DNA from: Croceibacterium segetis
GTDB taxonomy: Bacteria > Pseudomonadota > Alphaproteobacteria > Sphingomonadales > Sphingomonadaceae
Reading direction: 5' to 3'
DNA length: 64,000 bases
Assembly (NCBI RefSeq): GCF_011320115.1
Contig: NZ_JAANOZ010000003.1
Span: forward strand, 186,001 to 250,000
Part shown: piece after piece, positions 18,964 through 27,511 of the stretch
Position numbering within the stretch: position 1 is the first letter of the stretch
Layout of the letters: every line of letters starts with the position of its first letter
Made by a program: the position numbers and the translations under genes
The notes under the pieces: generated by a model
Database searches by the model: none
Told to the model about the DNA's origin: nothing
The model's input: only the letters and a program-made list of their open reading frames with translations

Positions 18964-20025
18964 TTATCCGTTGGTCGAGATTCGCGCGTCGCTATAACCC
19001 GCCGCCCGCACCTTTGCGAGCGAGGCTTCGGCCTGTGCACGGCTTGCGAACGGGCCGGTGCGGACGCGGAAATACCGCCCCGCTTGGCTGACGGAGCCCC
19101 CGATTGTACCGGCGACTTTTTGAGCACGCTCGAGCGTGCTCATGGTTGCGGCCTGGACCACGTAGGCGCTGGTGACGGGTGGCGCTTTGGACGCCGGCGC
19201 CGCAGTGACGCTGGCACGCGACGGCTCTTCAAGGCGAGCGACCACGACCGGCGCGGCAACTGGCGCGACACCGAACTCCTTCCCGTGGACAGCCAGCGGA
19301 GGAAGCGGCGGCACGCTGGGTGGGACCTTGTGACCGGGAGACGACACCTTCGGCGAAGCGGCAATCGTCTGGAGGTGCGGCTGCTGGCTTGGTGTGCCGA
19401 CAGGTAAGCTTGTTGCCGCAACGGTGACCGGGGCTGCTGACCTCGGTGTGAGCGCGACCGAGCTTGCGCCCGAAAGCTTTCGCTTGAGCACGGCCACCAG
19501 CGATGCGGGCGTGTCCATTCGCGGAGGTGCAAGGCGTCCGGCGCGGAGGGCAGCGCGTTCCTCCTCGGGCGGATTGACGCGGCGAACACGAACTGGCTCA
19601 CCGGCCGAAACGCCAAGTTGCACGAACGCGGTAGGTGAGAGCGCGACGAGGGCATCCCCGTCCATTGGTCCGCGCCGCGTCAACCGGACGAGGATCGTCT
19701 TGCCGCTGGTGAGCGAGGTCACCTCGACGTAGCTCGGCAAGGGTAGCGTGTGGTGCGAACCGGTCACGCCGCTGCCGCTGTCCGCCACGGCATAGCCGAC
19801 CTCGTCATAGTTCATGACATCGGCCGGGGCGTAGCGGCTTGCCCCAATCCTGTACGGATCGCCGATTACCATTGGATAATCAGCCGCCGGTCCGTTGGCG
19901 ACGATCGCCGTTCCTGCGCCCGAAGCGGACGCCAATTCCTCATGCGATCCACATCCCGCCAGCGCGGCAGCGAGGATCAGGCCCGGCGCGTAGCGGCGGG
20001 CGAATGTCTCAACGGGCGATCTCAT
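18964..20025 (-). CDS. rlpA: RlpA-like lipoprotein with SPOR domain
   Basis: RlpA proteins are septal-ring lytic transglycosylases that cut denuded glycan. The 353-aa product has a lipoprotein signal with lipobox LAGC (Cys25), a double-psi beta-barrel region (IGASRYAPADVMNYDEVGYA, VRLTRRGPM), a long Ala/Pro-rich linker and a C-terminal SPOR domain (YVVQAATMSTLERAQKVA to RVRTGPFASRAQAEASL). The barrel deviates from classic RlpA and the catalytic Asp/His pair is not obvious. The ATG at 20025 overlaps the mltB end by 17 bases. Confidence 0.85.
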   Translation of the reverse strand: MRSPVETFARRYAPGLILAAALAGCGSHEELASASGAGTAIVANGPAADYPMVIGDPYRIGASRYAPADVMNYDEVGYAVADSGSGVTGSHHTLPLPSYVEVTSLTSGKTILVRLTRRGPMDGDALVALSPTAFVQLGVSAGEPVRVRRVNPPEEERAALRAGRLAPPRMDTPASLVAVLKRKLSGASSVALTPRSAAPVTVAATSLPVGTPSQQPHLQTIAASPKVSSPGHKVPPSVPPLPPLAVHGKEFGVAPVAAPVVVARLEEPSRASVTAAPASKAPPVTSAYVVQAATMSTLERAQKVAGTIGGSVSQAGRYFRVRTGPFASRAQAEASLAKVRAAGYSDARISTNG

Positions 20026-21031
20026 CTGCAAGCAACCCCACACTCATCGCGTAGTAGTTCGAGCAGTTGTATTCGAGGATAACCCTATAATTCTGCGTTA
20101 AAAGATAGGCCGGAGCCGACGGACCGTCAGGCTCGAACAGCGAGGCCATCACGCTGTCGCCGATCGTCGCTTGCGGGATGACGCCGAGCGCGCGCCATTC
20201 GCGCACCGTCTTCCACTTGCTGTGGCGGACGTGGACCCGCGGGCAATTCGGCGGTCGCAACGGGTTCTGCAACGCGGCCCGGTCGAGGCTTGCCGGAACG
20301 GAGGCGCGCACGCCCCACGGTTGGCCCTGGCGCCATCCCGCGTCGCGGAAGTAGTTGGCGATCGAGTAGAGTGTGTCGGCCCGGCTGTCCCAGATGTTGC
20401 GCAGGCCATCGCCGTCGGCATCGACCGCAAGGCGCAAGTAGATGCTTGGCAGGAACTGCGGGTTGCCGAACGCCCCGGCCCAGCTGCCGACGAGACGCGA
20501 GCGCGGGACGCCTTGCTGGACCATCTTCATAAGGTCGATCAGCTCAGTCTCGAACAGCGCGCGGCGGCGGCCTTCCCAGGCGAGCGTGGCGAGCGCCTGG
20601 GCGAGATCGAAGTTGCCCTGCACCGCGCCGTAGCTCGTCTCGTGGCCCCAGATCGCGAGAACGATTGGCGCCGGGACGCCGTAGCGCTGCTGGACTTGCA
20701 CAGCGAGCGGGCCGAGCTGCTGGTAGACGCGTCGCCCCCCGGCCACGCGCGCCGAGGTGTTGTGGCTCGAGAGATACGGCGCGAGTGGCGGGAATCCGGC
20801 TCCGTTGGGCGAAGTGGTGTTGTCGCGGTCGAGCGCGATCACCCGCTGGTTAGGCTGCAAGCCCGCGAGGACCGTATTGATCGCCGGCTCCCTGACGCCC
20901 TGCGCGCGCGCCTTGGCGGCGACCAGCTGCATGTAGGCGTCGAATGAGAGGTCCTGAGAACTTACCGCCGAAGGCGCGAACGCCAGGCTGGCGAGGACCG
21001 CGAAAGCGATCAGGCGGAGGCGGAATGGCAT
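20009..21031 (-). CDS. mltB: lytic murein transglycosylase (MltB family)
   Basis: This enzyme cleaves peptidoglycan glycan strands to 1,6-anhydro ends. The 340-aa protein has a cleavable signal peptide (first 25 residues), the catalytic segment AIWGHETSYGAVQGNFD with the conserved Glu, and later GAFGNPQFLPSIYLRLAVD and YSIANYFRDAGWRQGQPWG motifs of the family. The following rlpA-like gene overlaps it, linking two glycan-cleaving activities in one transcript. Confidence 0.93.
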   Translation of the reverse strand: MPFRLRLIAFAVLASLAFAPSAVSSQDLSFDAYMQLVAAKARAQGVREPAINTVLAGLQPNQRVIALDRDNTTSPNGAGFPPLAPYLSSHNTSARVAGGRRVYQQLGPLAVQVQQRYGVPAPIVLAIWGHETSYGAVQGNFDLAQALATLAWEGRRRALFETELIDLMKMVQQGVPRSRLVGSWAGAFGNPQFLPSIYLRLAVDADGDGLRNIWDSRADTLYSIANYFRDAGWRQGQPWGVRASVPASLDRAALQNPLRPPNCPRVHVRHSKWKTVREWRALGVIPQATIGDSVMASLFEPDGPSAPAYLLTQNYRVILEYNCSNYYAMSVGLLADEIAR

Positions 21032-21109
21032 GTCGCCATCCTTGCACGCTTCGCCGCACCTGGGAATGCCTGGCCCGCCGCCTTGCGACGAGCCGATGCC
21101 GTGTCGCGG

Positions 21110-21988
21110 TTAGCCTTTGATATCCGGGTGCATTCCGGGGTTCTTCTTGAGCATGTCGGCGAACGAACCGAAGCCGCAGTTCTCGTCCTTGCCGCAGTTG
21201 GTGACGGTGTGGATGAAGCGGATCTTGCCGTTCTCGATGCGGAACAGGTGACTGTCGGCGCGCTTGTTCGGGCCCATCTTGAGGAACACGTCGACCGCGC
21301 CGATAGTCGGATCGATCACGTACGAACGCTCGGCCATATCGATGTTTTCGGGAACGCCGACGTTGCAGCTGTCCTGCGGGGTGCCCTTGGCGGTGTAGGC
21401 ACTGCCTTCGAGGCGGGCGCACGGAGTGCCCCATGGCACCTGGACCGACTTGTCCTTGAAGTAGTTCAGGTAAGCGTCCGCCGCGGCCTGGAGCTGCTCG
21501 GGCGTGGCGCGCTTGTCGGCCGGGATCTCCGACCAGTCCTCATGCTGCGCGTACTTGAGCGTATACGCGGCGTCGAACAGCCAATCGTCCTTGTCGGTAT
21601 CGATCACGTTGAAATTCGAACCGTTGCCCCCGAACCCATTGAACTGGACGGCGATGACGTGGGGATGGTCGCCGTCGGGGGCGATCATCTCGAGGAAGAC
21701 CTTGCACTGCTTCTCGTCGAGCAGCGCGCGATGCCAGGCAATCTTGAGCTCGGTCGAGAGGACGCCCTGCGACATCGTCGAGAGTTCGCCATTCTCGTTG
21801 TAGACCACCCAGTTGCCCATCGGGATACGCAGCGGCAGGCCTTCCTGCTGCGCCTGGACGTACTTGTCGGCCAGCGACTGCAGGGTCGCGCGATCGCACG
21901 GGCCGCCACCGAATTGCGCTGCTGCCGGGCTCGAGATCGCCAGCGTCACTGCGCCGCCGAGCATTCCGGCCAAAAGCCTCTTCGTCAC
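21110..21988 (-). CDS. secreted protein of unknown function (paralogue A)
   Basis: This 292-aa protein has a signal peptide (cleavage near AAAQ at about residue 25), then CDRATLQSLADKYVQAQQEG, GNWVVYNENGEL and an EDWSEIPADKRAT segment that recur in the preceding gene. It has an extra C-terminal half with four cysteines. The fold may be NTF2/SnoaL-like or related to DUF8021 proteins, but this is tentative. The GTG start is one base after the upstream stop, so the pair is co-transcribed. Confidence 0.75.
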   Translation of the reverse strand: MTKRLLAGMLGGAVTLAISSPAAAQFGGGPCDRATLQSLADKYVQAQQEGLPLRIPMGNWVVYNENGELSTMSQGVLSTELKIAWHRALLDEKQCKVFLEMIAPDGDHPHVIAVQFNGFGGNGSNFNVIDTDKDDWLFDAAYTLKYAQHEDWSEIPADKRATPEQLQAAADAYLNYFKDKSVQVPWGTPCARLEGSAYTAKGTPQDSCNVGVPENIDMAERSYVIDPTIGAVDVFLKMGPNKRADSHLFRIENGKIRFIHTVTNCGKDENCGFGSFADMLKKNPGMHPDIKG

Positions 21989-21989
21989 T

Positions 21990-22694
21990 TCACTCTCCTC
22001 CTTGAGCCTTCGGCGTCAGCGCATGGTCGTAACGAACCTTGCCGCCTTCGATGCGCAGCACATGGCCGACGGCCGGCCCTTCCGCCGTTCCCGCATGGCC
22101 ACGCACCGCGACCGCACCCTTGGTCTCGTCGACAGTCAGTTCGGGCTCGGCGAGTTTGGGGCCGGGAAGCCCGGCGAGATAGGCGTTCGCGGCCGCCATC
22201 AGGGCCTCGCGCGTGTCGCGCTTGTCGGCCGGGATCGTGCCCCAATCTTCCTTGCCCGCGCCGGCGGCCGCCGCCTGGGCATCGAACCCGGGATCGCCCG
22301 CCTGGGTGACCACGCTGTTGATCTGCCCGAGCCCGTTGAAACTCCACGCCAGCGCGGTTCCCACTACGTAAGGCTTGGGTGTCAGGATCACCCCCTGCAC
22401 GAACACGCGGCAGGCGCCGGGATCGACCAGGTCGACATGCCAGGCGAAGTCGGCCGCCTGGCCGATCAGCCCGGTGGTCGTCGAGACCAGGCCATAGTTC
22501 TCGCGATAATCGACCCACTCGCCGACCGGCAGCGCGAAGACCGAACCGTCATGCTGCGCCTTGACGTAGCGATTGGCGACGTCCTGCAGCGTTTCGCGCG
22601 AACATTGCCCCTGCGCCGAAGCCGGAGCGGCCAGCGCAACCGCCACGATCCCGGCAAGGCCCAGCGCGCCGCCTTTCACGATCCCTTGCATCAT
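21990..22694 (-). CDS. secreted protein of unknown function (paralogue B)
   Basis: A 234-aa exported protein with a signal peptide (cleavage near ASAQ, about residue 28), followed by CSRETLQDVANRYVKAQHDG, GEWVDYRENYGLV, FNGLGQINSV and EDWGTIPADKRDT, which match the neighbouring gene in the same order. It is shorter because it lacks the cysteine-rich C-terminal part. The two probably arose by tandem duplication. Function unknown. GGAGAGGGA precedes the ATG. Confidence 0.75.
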   Translation of the reverse strand: MMQGIVKGGALGLAGIVAVALAAPASAQGQCSRETLQDVANRYVKAQHDGSVFALPVGEWVDYRENYGLVSTTTGLIGQAADFAWHVDLVDPGACRVFVQGVILTPKPYVVGTALAWSFNGLGQINSVVTQAGDPGFDAQAAAAGAGKEDWGTIPADKRDTREALMAAANAYLAGLPGPKLAEPELTVDETKGAVAVRGHAGTAEGPAVGHVLRIEGGKVRYDHALTPKAQGGE

Positions 22695-22839
22695 CCCAAT
22701 TCCCTCTCCACCGCCCTCCGGCGGCCTCTTTGATTTTGTCTAAATGATCGGAGCGCCGGAGTCACGCCCGCTGCGGCGAAATGCGCGCGCTGTTTCAGTG
22801 ACAAATGAGCGATTCGCCGCTAGCCGATCTATCCGGCGC

Positions 22840-22929
22840 GGATGGGTGGCCGAGTGGTTTAAGGCAGCGGTCTTGAAAACCGCCGTAGGTGCAAGTCTAC
22901 CGTGGGTTCGAATCCCACCCCATCCGCCA
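22840..22929 (+). tRNA. tRNA-Ser (anticodon UGA)
   Basis: A complete cloverleaf can be drawn: acceptor GGATGGG/CCCATCC, anticodon stem GCGGT/ACCGC with loop CTTGAAA (anticodon TGA at 22874-22876), a long variable arm typical of class II tRNAs, a TTCGAAT T-loop, discriminator G and an encoded CCA end at 22927-22929. It reads UCA and, with wobble, other UCN serine codons. The 145 bp upstream hold the promoter region; no clear terminator follows, since the next gene starts 28 bp later. Confidence 0.97.
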
Positions 22930-22956
22930 GTAATTTGGAGGAAGCGGGGCAACTTC

Positions 22957-23583
22957 ATGCGCACGCCGTCGACCATCGCCTTGCGCATTGGGCGAAAGTT
23001 GCGGCACCTGCTTCGCGGCGCCCAGGCGCGGCTCCGCCGGCTTTCGGCTCCGCGGCAGATGCAGCAGTACGACAAGCTTCATCTCGGCTGCGGCCCGCGC
23101 CACCTGGAGGGATGGGCCAACGTCGATATCTCCCCCGCAGCCCAAATCGTTTGGGATCTGCGCAAGCCGCTGCCGGTGTCGAGCGTCAGCCGGGTCTACA
23201 GCGAGCATTTTATCGAACATATCGGCCGCGAGGATGCCGTCCGCCTGCTGGCGAACGTGCGGCGGGTGCTGACGGACGAGGGTGTCGTGCGCATTTCGAC
23301 CCCCGATCTCGCCGCCCTCGTGGAGGATTACCGCGCCGGGATACTGGCCGACATGCCCGAGGATGGCTGGCAGCCGCAAACGCTGTGCCAGATGCTCAAC
23401 GAGGGGATGCGCGAATGGGGTCACGTATTTCTCTATGACGAGCCCGAGCTGCGCGGCGTCCTCGCCGAAGCGGGCTTCAGGCGGATCGAGCGGGTGCGCC
23501 ACGGCGAGAGCGCGCACGCCGAGTTGCGCAATCTCGAAAGCCGCCCCGATCTGGACGACCTGATCCTCGAAGCGCGGCCCTAG
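22957..23583 (+). CDS. SAM-dependent methyltransferase (class I)
   Basis: A 208-aa methyltransferase with motif I LHLGCGPRHLEGWANVDIS, a DLRKPLP post-I region and a HFIEHIGREDAVRLLANVRRVL segment, as in the small Methyltransf_11-like predicted SAM-binding proteins often found near cell-envelope or glycan genes. The substrate is unknown. The ATG at 22957 is the first after the tRNA. The ribosome-binding site is weak, with GGAGG 15 bases upstream. Its stop overlaps the converging small gene. Confidence 0.83.
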   Translation: MRTPSTIALRIGRKLRHLLRGAQARLRRLSAPRQMQQYDKLHLGCGPRHLEGWANVDISPAAQIVWDLRKPLPVSSVSRVYSEHFIEHIGREDAVRLLANVRRVLTDEGVVRISTPDLAALVEDYRAGILADMPEDGWQPQTLCQMLNEGMREWGHVFLYDEPELRGVLAEAGFRRIERVRHGESAHAELRNLESRPDLDDLILEARP

Positions 23584-23753
23584 GAGAGCTGCTCTTCCTC
23601 TTCGGGAATGACGACGGCCTTCTGGCACGGCATCGTGCGATTCCAGCTCGACAGCCGGGAATGGCGCGAGGGCGCGGTGCGCCGGCGATGGACGAGGCTG
23701 GGGTTCGTGCTCTTGTCGAACAGCGCATCGCAGTCGTCGATTTCGTATTCCAT
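23580..23753 (-). CDS. 57-aa conserved-looking small protein
   Basis: A short gene with strong coding signs: GAGGAG eight bases before the ATG at 23753, mostly G or C at third codon positions, and an acidic start (MEYEIDDCD), a basic Ser/Arg-rich middle (HRRRTAPSRHSR) and an acidic end (PEEEEQLS). It has two cysteines (residues 8 and 43). I do not recognise the family. Its stop overlaps the methyltransferase stop. Confidence 0.6.
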   Translation of the reverse strand: MEYEIDDCDALFDKSTNPSLVHRRRTAPSRHSRLSSWNRTMPCQKAVVIPEEEEQLS

Positions 23754-23834
23754 CGCCTCGCTCCTCACCCCCGGAACGGCGCCGGAAGGGGCGGGTTCCC
23801 CGTGCAGGGAGCGAATGCGGCGAACGGTTTGGCG

Positions 23835-25247
23835 CTAGATGTGCAGCGCCCTCCCGTAAGCGCCGAGGACGGACTCGTGCATCGATTCCGAGATCGTCGG
23901 GTGCGGGAAGATCGAGTTCATCAACTCGGCCTCGGTGGTCTCGAGCGTCTTGCCGACCACGAAGCCCTGGATCATCTCGGTGACCTCGGCTCCGATCATG
24001 TGCGCGCCGAGCAATTCCCCGGTCTTGGCGTCGAACACCGTCTTCACGAACCCTTCCGCCTCGCCGAGCGCGATCGCCTTGCCGTTGCCGATGAACGGGA
24101 AGGTGCCGGCCTTGACCGTGTAGCCCGCTTCCTTGGCCTTGGCCGCGGTCAGCCCGACGCTGGCTATCTGCGGCCGGCAATACGTGCAGCCCGGGATATT
24201 GTTGCGGTCGAGCGGGTGCGGGTGAACATCCTTGTTGCCGAGTTCCTGAGCGATCGCCTCGACCGTGGTGACCCCCTCGTGGCTCGCCTTGTGCGCCAGC
24301 CAGGGGCCGGGAACGCAATCGCCGATCGCCCACAGGCCCTTCACGCCGGTGCGCCCGTAGGGATCGATCTGGATGAACCCGCGGTCGAGCTTCACGCCGA
24401 GCTTTTCGAGGCCGATGTTCTCGGTGTTAGGGACGATGCCGACGGCGACGATGACGTGGCTGAACTCGGCGCTTTCGACCTTGCCGTCCTTGGCCTTGAT
24501 CTTCGCGCTGACACCGCTGGCGCCGACCTTGAGCTCCTCGACCCCGGCGCCGGTCTTGATGGTCATGCCCTGCTTGGCCAGCGCCTTCTCGAGGAACGCC
24601 GAGACGTCGGCATCCTCGACCGGCACCACCCGGTCGAGCATCTCGACCACGGTTACTTCGGCGCCCATGTCACTGTAGAAACTGGCGAACTCGATCCCGA
24701 TCGCGCCCGAGCCGATCACCAGCAGCTTGGTCGGCATTTCCGGCGGGGTCATCGCGTGGCGATAAGTCCATACGCGCTTGCCGTCGGCCGGGGCGAACGG
24801 CAGATCGCGCGCCCGCGCGCCGGTGGCGACGATCACGTGCCTGGCGGTGAGCTTCTCCTCGCCCTTGTCGCCCTTGACCGTCAGGCTGGTCGGCCCGGTC
24901 AGCGTGCCGGTGCCCATGTGAACGGCGATCTTGTTCTTCTTCATCAGGTGCGTGACGCCGGCATTCAATTGCTTCGCTACGCCCCGGCTGCGCTTCACGA
25001 CAGCCTCAAGATCGGCCTCTATCCCCTTGGCAACCAGGCCATAATCCTTGGCGTGCTGCATGTAGTGGAAGATCTCGGCCGAGCGCAGGAGGGCCTTGGT
25101 CGGGATGCAGCCCCAGTTGAGGCAGATACCGCCCAGCAACTCGCGCTCGACGATCGCCGTCTTCAGCCCCAGCTGCGCCGCGCGGATTGCCGCGACGTAT
25201 CCGCCGGGGCCCGATCCGAGGACGATGACGTCGTACTGCTCAGCCAC
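23835..25247 (-). CDS. lpdA: dihydrolipoyl dehydrogenase (E3)
   Basis: E3 reoxidises lipoamide in 2-oxoacid dehydrogenase complexes. The 470-aa flavoprotein has the FAD GxGxxG motif (VLGSGPGGYVAAIRAAQ), the redox-active CLNWGC disulfide, the NAD motif (VIGSGAIGIEFASFY), and the C-terminal interface HPTISE with the catalytic His. It sits downstream of the E2 gene, separated by a thioesterase gene, which points to the pyruvate dehydrogenase complex. Confidence 0.95.
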   Translation of the reverse strand: MAEQYDVIVLGSGPGGYVAAIRAAQLGLKTAIVERELLGGICLNWGCIPTKALLRSAEIFHYMQHAKDYGLVAKGIEADLEAVVKRSRGVAKQLNAGVTHLMKKNKIAVHMGTGTLTGPTSLTVKGDKGEEKLTARHVIVATGARARDLPFAPADGKRVWTYRHAMTPPEMPTKLLVIGSGAIGIEFASFYSDMGAEVTVVEMLDRVVPVEDADVSAFLEKALAKQGMTIKTGAGVEELKVGASGVSAKIKAKDGKVESAEFSHVIVAVGIVPNTENIGLEKLGVKLDRGFIQIDPYGRTGVKGLWAIGDCVPGPWLAHKASHEGVTTVEAIAQELGNKDVHPHPLDRNNIPGCTYCRPQIASVGLTAAKAKEAGYTVKAGTFPFIGNGKAIALGEAEGFVKTVFDAKTGELLGAHMIGAEVTEMIQGFVVGKTLETTEAELMNSIFPHPTISESMHESVLGAYGRALHI

Positions 25248-25256
25248 GAATTGCTC

Positions 25257-25628
25257 CTACTGCTCGATCACGCGTGGACGCTTGTCGGCATCAACCGCGA
25301 CAAACGTGAACACCGCTTCTGTCACCTTGACCGCCTCTTCCTCGTGCCGATGACGTCGCCAGGCTTCGACGGCGATCTTCATGCTGGTGCGCCCGATGGT
25401 GAGAATTTCGCAGTAGACGGAAACCTCGTCGCCCACCGATACTGGGTAGTGGAATTGCATCCCGTCCATTGCCACCGTGACGGCCCGGCCTTTTGTCCGC
25501 CGCGCGGCTACCAGACCGGCGCCCGAGTCCATCAGGCTCATCAGCCAGCCGCCGAAGATATCGCCATAGGCGTTGGCGTCGGCAGGCATCGCGGTGACGC
25601 GAATGGCGGGATCGCGGCGTTCGCTCAT
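25257..25628 (-). CDS. acyl-CoA thioesterase, hotdog fold (YciA-like)
   Basis: A 123-aa single hotdog-domain protein with DIFGGWLMSLMDSGAG, a core that matches the YciA/BACH group's ANxxGxIFGGWLMSxMD pattern, and VEAWRRHRHEEEAVKVTEAVFTFVAVD. Such enzymes hydrolyse acyl-CoAs. It lies between the E2 and E3 genes, 10 bp after E2, so it may balance CoA or acetyl-CoA pools; that link is inference. Confidence 0.88.
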   Translation of the reverse strand: MSERRDPAIRVTAMPADANAYGDIFGGWLMSLMDSGAGLVAARRTKGRAVTVAMDGMQFHYPVSVGDEVSVYCEILTIGRTSMKIAVEAWRRHRHEEEAVKVTEAVFTFVAVDADKRPRVIEQ

Positions 25629-25638
25629 GCCGCGGGCC

Positions 25639-26907
25639 TCAAGCCACCAGTCCGAGCGGCTTCTCGCACAGCTCCTTGAACACCTTCATCAGCTGCGCGC
25701 CGTCGGCGCCGTCGATGGCGCGGTGGTCGAAGCTGCCGGTGGCGCTCATCACCGTGGCGACCGAGAGCGCGCCGTCGACCACATAGGGCCGTTTCTCGCC
25801 CGCGCCGATGGCCATGATCATCGCTTGCGGCGGGTTGATCACCGCTTCGAACTGCTTGATCCCGAACATGCCCATGTTGGAGAGGCTGGCGGTGCCGCCC
25901 TGGTATTCGTGCGGCTGCAGCTTGTGGTCGCGGGCGCGCTCGGCGAGGTCCTTCATCTCGGCGGAGATCTGCGAGACGGTCTTGTTGCCGGCATCGACCA
26001 CGATCGGCGTGATCAGCCCGCCGGGGATCGACACCGCGACCGAGATGTCGGCGCGGCTGAACTTCAGCAGGTTGTCGCCGGCGAACTGGACATTGCACAC
26101 CGGCACCGCGAGCAGCGCCTTGGCGAGCGCCTTGATCAGCAGATCGTTGACCGAGACCTTCACGCCCTGGCTGGCGAGCGCGTCGTTTATCTCGGCGCGC
26201 AGCTTGAGCAGCTTGTCGAGGTTGATATCGACCGTGAGGTAGATGTGCGGAATCGTCTGCTTCGACTCGGTGAGCCGGCGGGCGATGGTCTTGCGCATCC
26301 CCGAGAGCTTCTCGACCTCGTGCGGGATTTCGCCGGGCTGCGCGGCCGCGGGAGCTGCGGCCAGAGCGGCACCAGCACCGGGCTTGGCGCCCTCGACGTC
26401 GGCCTTGACGATGCGGCCGTGCGGCCCGCTACCCTGCATGCCGGCGAGGCTGATGCCCCTCTCGGCGGCGATGCGCTTGGCCAGCGGTGAGGCGATCACT
26501 CGGTCCCCCGTGGGGGCCGGTGCGCTTGGGGCCGGGGCCGGAGCCGGCGCGGGCGCAGCAGCGGGAGCGGGGGTCGGCGCGGGCGCCTGTGCGGACGGTG
26601 CGGGAGCGGGAGCCGGGGCTGGTGCTTCACCGCCACTAGCCATCTTCACGCTCTTCGGGTCCTCGCCTTCCTCGGCCAGCGTGGCGATCACGGTGCCGAC
26701 CTTCACGCCCTCGGTGCCCTCGGCGACCGAAATGTCGGCGATGGTACCTTCGTCGACCGCTTCGAACTCCATCGTCGCCTTGTCGGTCTCGATCTCGGCC
26801 ATGATGTCGCCCGCCGAAACCTTGTCGCCCACTTTCACCAGCCACTTGGCGAGCGTGCCCTCCTCCATCGTCGGCGAAAGGGCGGGCATCTTGATGGCGA
26901 TCGACAT
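25639..26907 (-). CDS. pdhC: pyruvate dehydrogenase E2, dihydrolipoyl acetyltransferase
   Basis: E2 is the core of the pyruvate dehydrogenase complex. The 422-aa protein has one lipoyl domain ([15 protein letters not shown], lipoyl Lys near residue 44), a long Ala/Pro linker (about 90-130), a peripheral-subunit binding domain ([20 protein letters not shown]), and a catalytic domain ending with [12 protein letters not shown], the active-site His motif. The E1 genes are not in this window; upstream lies the divergent usp gene. Confidence 0.95.
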   Translation of the reverse strand: MSIAIKMPALSPTMEEGTLAKWLVKVGDKVSAGDIMAEIETDKATMEFEAVDEGTIADISVAEGTEGVKVGTVIATLAEEGEDPKSVKMASGGEAPAPAPAPAPSAQAPAPTPAPAAAPAPAPAPAPSAPAPTGDRVIASPLAKRIAAERGISLAGMQGSGPHGRIVKADVEGAKPGAGAALAAAPAAAQPGEIPHEVEKLSGMRKTIARRLTESKQTIPHIYLTVDINLDKLLKLRAEINDALASQGVKVSVNDLLIKALAKALLAVPVCNVQFAGDNLLKFSRADISVAVSIPGGLITPIVVDAGNKTVSQISAEMKDLAERARDHKLQPHEYQGGTASLSNMGMFGIKQFEAVINPPQAMIMAIGAGEKRPYVVDGALSVATVMSATGSFDHRAIDGADGAQLMKVFKELCEKPLGLVA

Positions 26908-26965
26908 GGGCGCGAGCGTGTCCTGTCAGGCGTTGAAATGTGCCACGCGTCTCTGACGAATAAGC

Positions 26966-26998
26966 GCCTTTGGGGCAAGGTTCTTGCGCCCCGGAGGC
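26966..26998 (+). other. GC-rich stem-loop in the usp leader
   Basis: In the 126-bp gap between the divergent E2 and usp genes, GCCT-tt-GGGGCAAG pairs with CTTG-cg-CCCC-gg-AGGC around a three-base loop. It lies about 35 bp before the usp start. It could affect usp expression; the sequence alone does not show how. Confidence 0.3.
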
Positions 26999-27033
26999 TT
27001 TCATCGGATATCATCGGGCGGGGGACCCGAACG

Positions 27034-27486
27034 ATGCGCGTCTATCTGGTGGTGACCGACGAGACCGAGGAAGCGAGCCTGGCGCTGCGCTTCGCCGCCC
27101 GGCGCGCTGCCGACACCGGCGGCTCGGTGCATATTCTCGCGCTGGTCCAGCGGCAGGCGTTCAACGCCTTCGGCGGTGTGCAGGCGACGATGGAAGAGGA
27201 AGCGCGCGACCGTGCCGAGGTCATGGCGACCAGTGCCGCCGGCGCCCTGTTCTCCGAAAGCGGCACGATGCCGCAGATCACCGTCAAGGTCGGTGACGGA
27301 CAGACGACGATCAAAGAATACCTCGCCGAGCATCCCGAGGTGGCCGCGCTCGTTCTTGGCGCCGCGGCCGAGGGCAGCCCGGGGCCGTTGGTGACGCACT
27401 TCTCGGCCATCGCCGGAAGCCTGCCCTGCCCGCTGTTCATCGTTCCGGGCGGATTGAGCGAAGAGCAGATCGACGCGGTGAGCTGA
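27034..27486 (+). CDS. universal stress protein, UspA family
   Basis: A 150-aa single-domain Usp-like protein: an opening beta strand (MRVYLVVTDETEEASLALRFA), EEARDRAEVMATSAAG, a GDGQTTIKEYLAEHPEVAALVLGAA core and a C-terminal strand after LPCPLFIVPGG. The ATP-binding GxxGxxGxxxS motif is not well preserved, so it may not bind ATP. A longer in-frame start exists but reads through the leader hairpin. It converges with rnr. Confidence 0.85.
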   Translation: MRVYLVVTDETEEASLALRFAARRAADTGGSVHILALVQRQAFNAFGGVQATMEEEARDRAEVMATSAAGALFSESGTMPQITVKVGDGQTTIKEYLAEHPEVAALVLGAAAEGSPGPLVTHFSAIAGSLPCPLFIVPGGLSEEQIDAVS

Positions 27487-27510
27487 TCCTTCCCGTCGTC
27501 CCGGGGAGGA
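27487..27510 (+). terminator. terminator-like hairpin between usp and rnr
   Basis: TCCTTCCCG and CGGGGAGGA pair over nine positions (one G-U wobble) around a six-base loop, directly after the usp stop and directly before the rnr stop on the other strand. TTTACTT follows on the plus strand. Its place between two convergent genes supports a termination role for usp. Confidence 0.5.
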
Positions 27511-27511
27511 T

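Noticed and set aside
23661-25679. 672-codon plus-strand open frame opposite lpdA
   Set aside because: It is antisense to lpdA and the thioesterase gene; composition is typical of a shadow frame.
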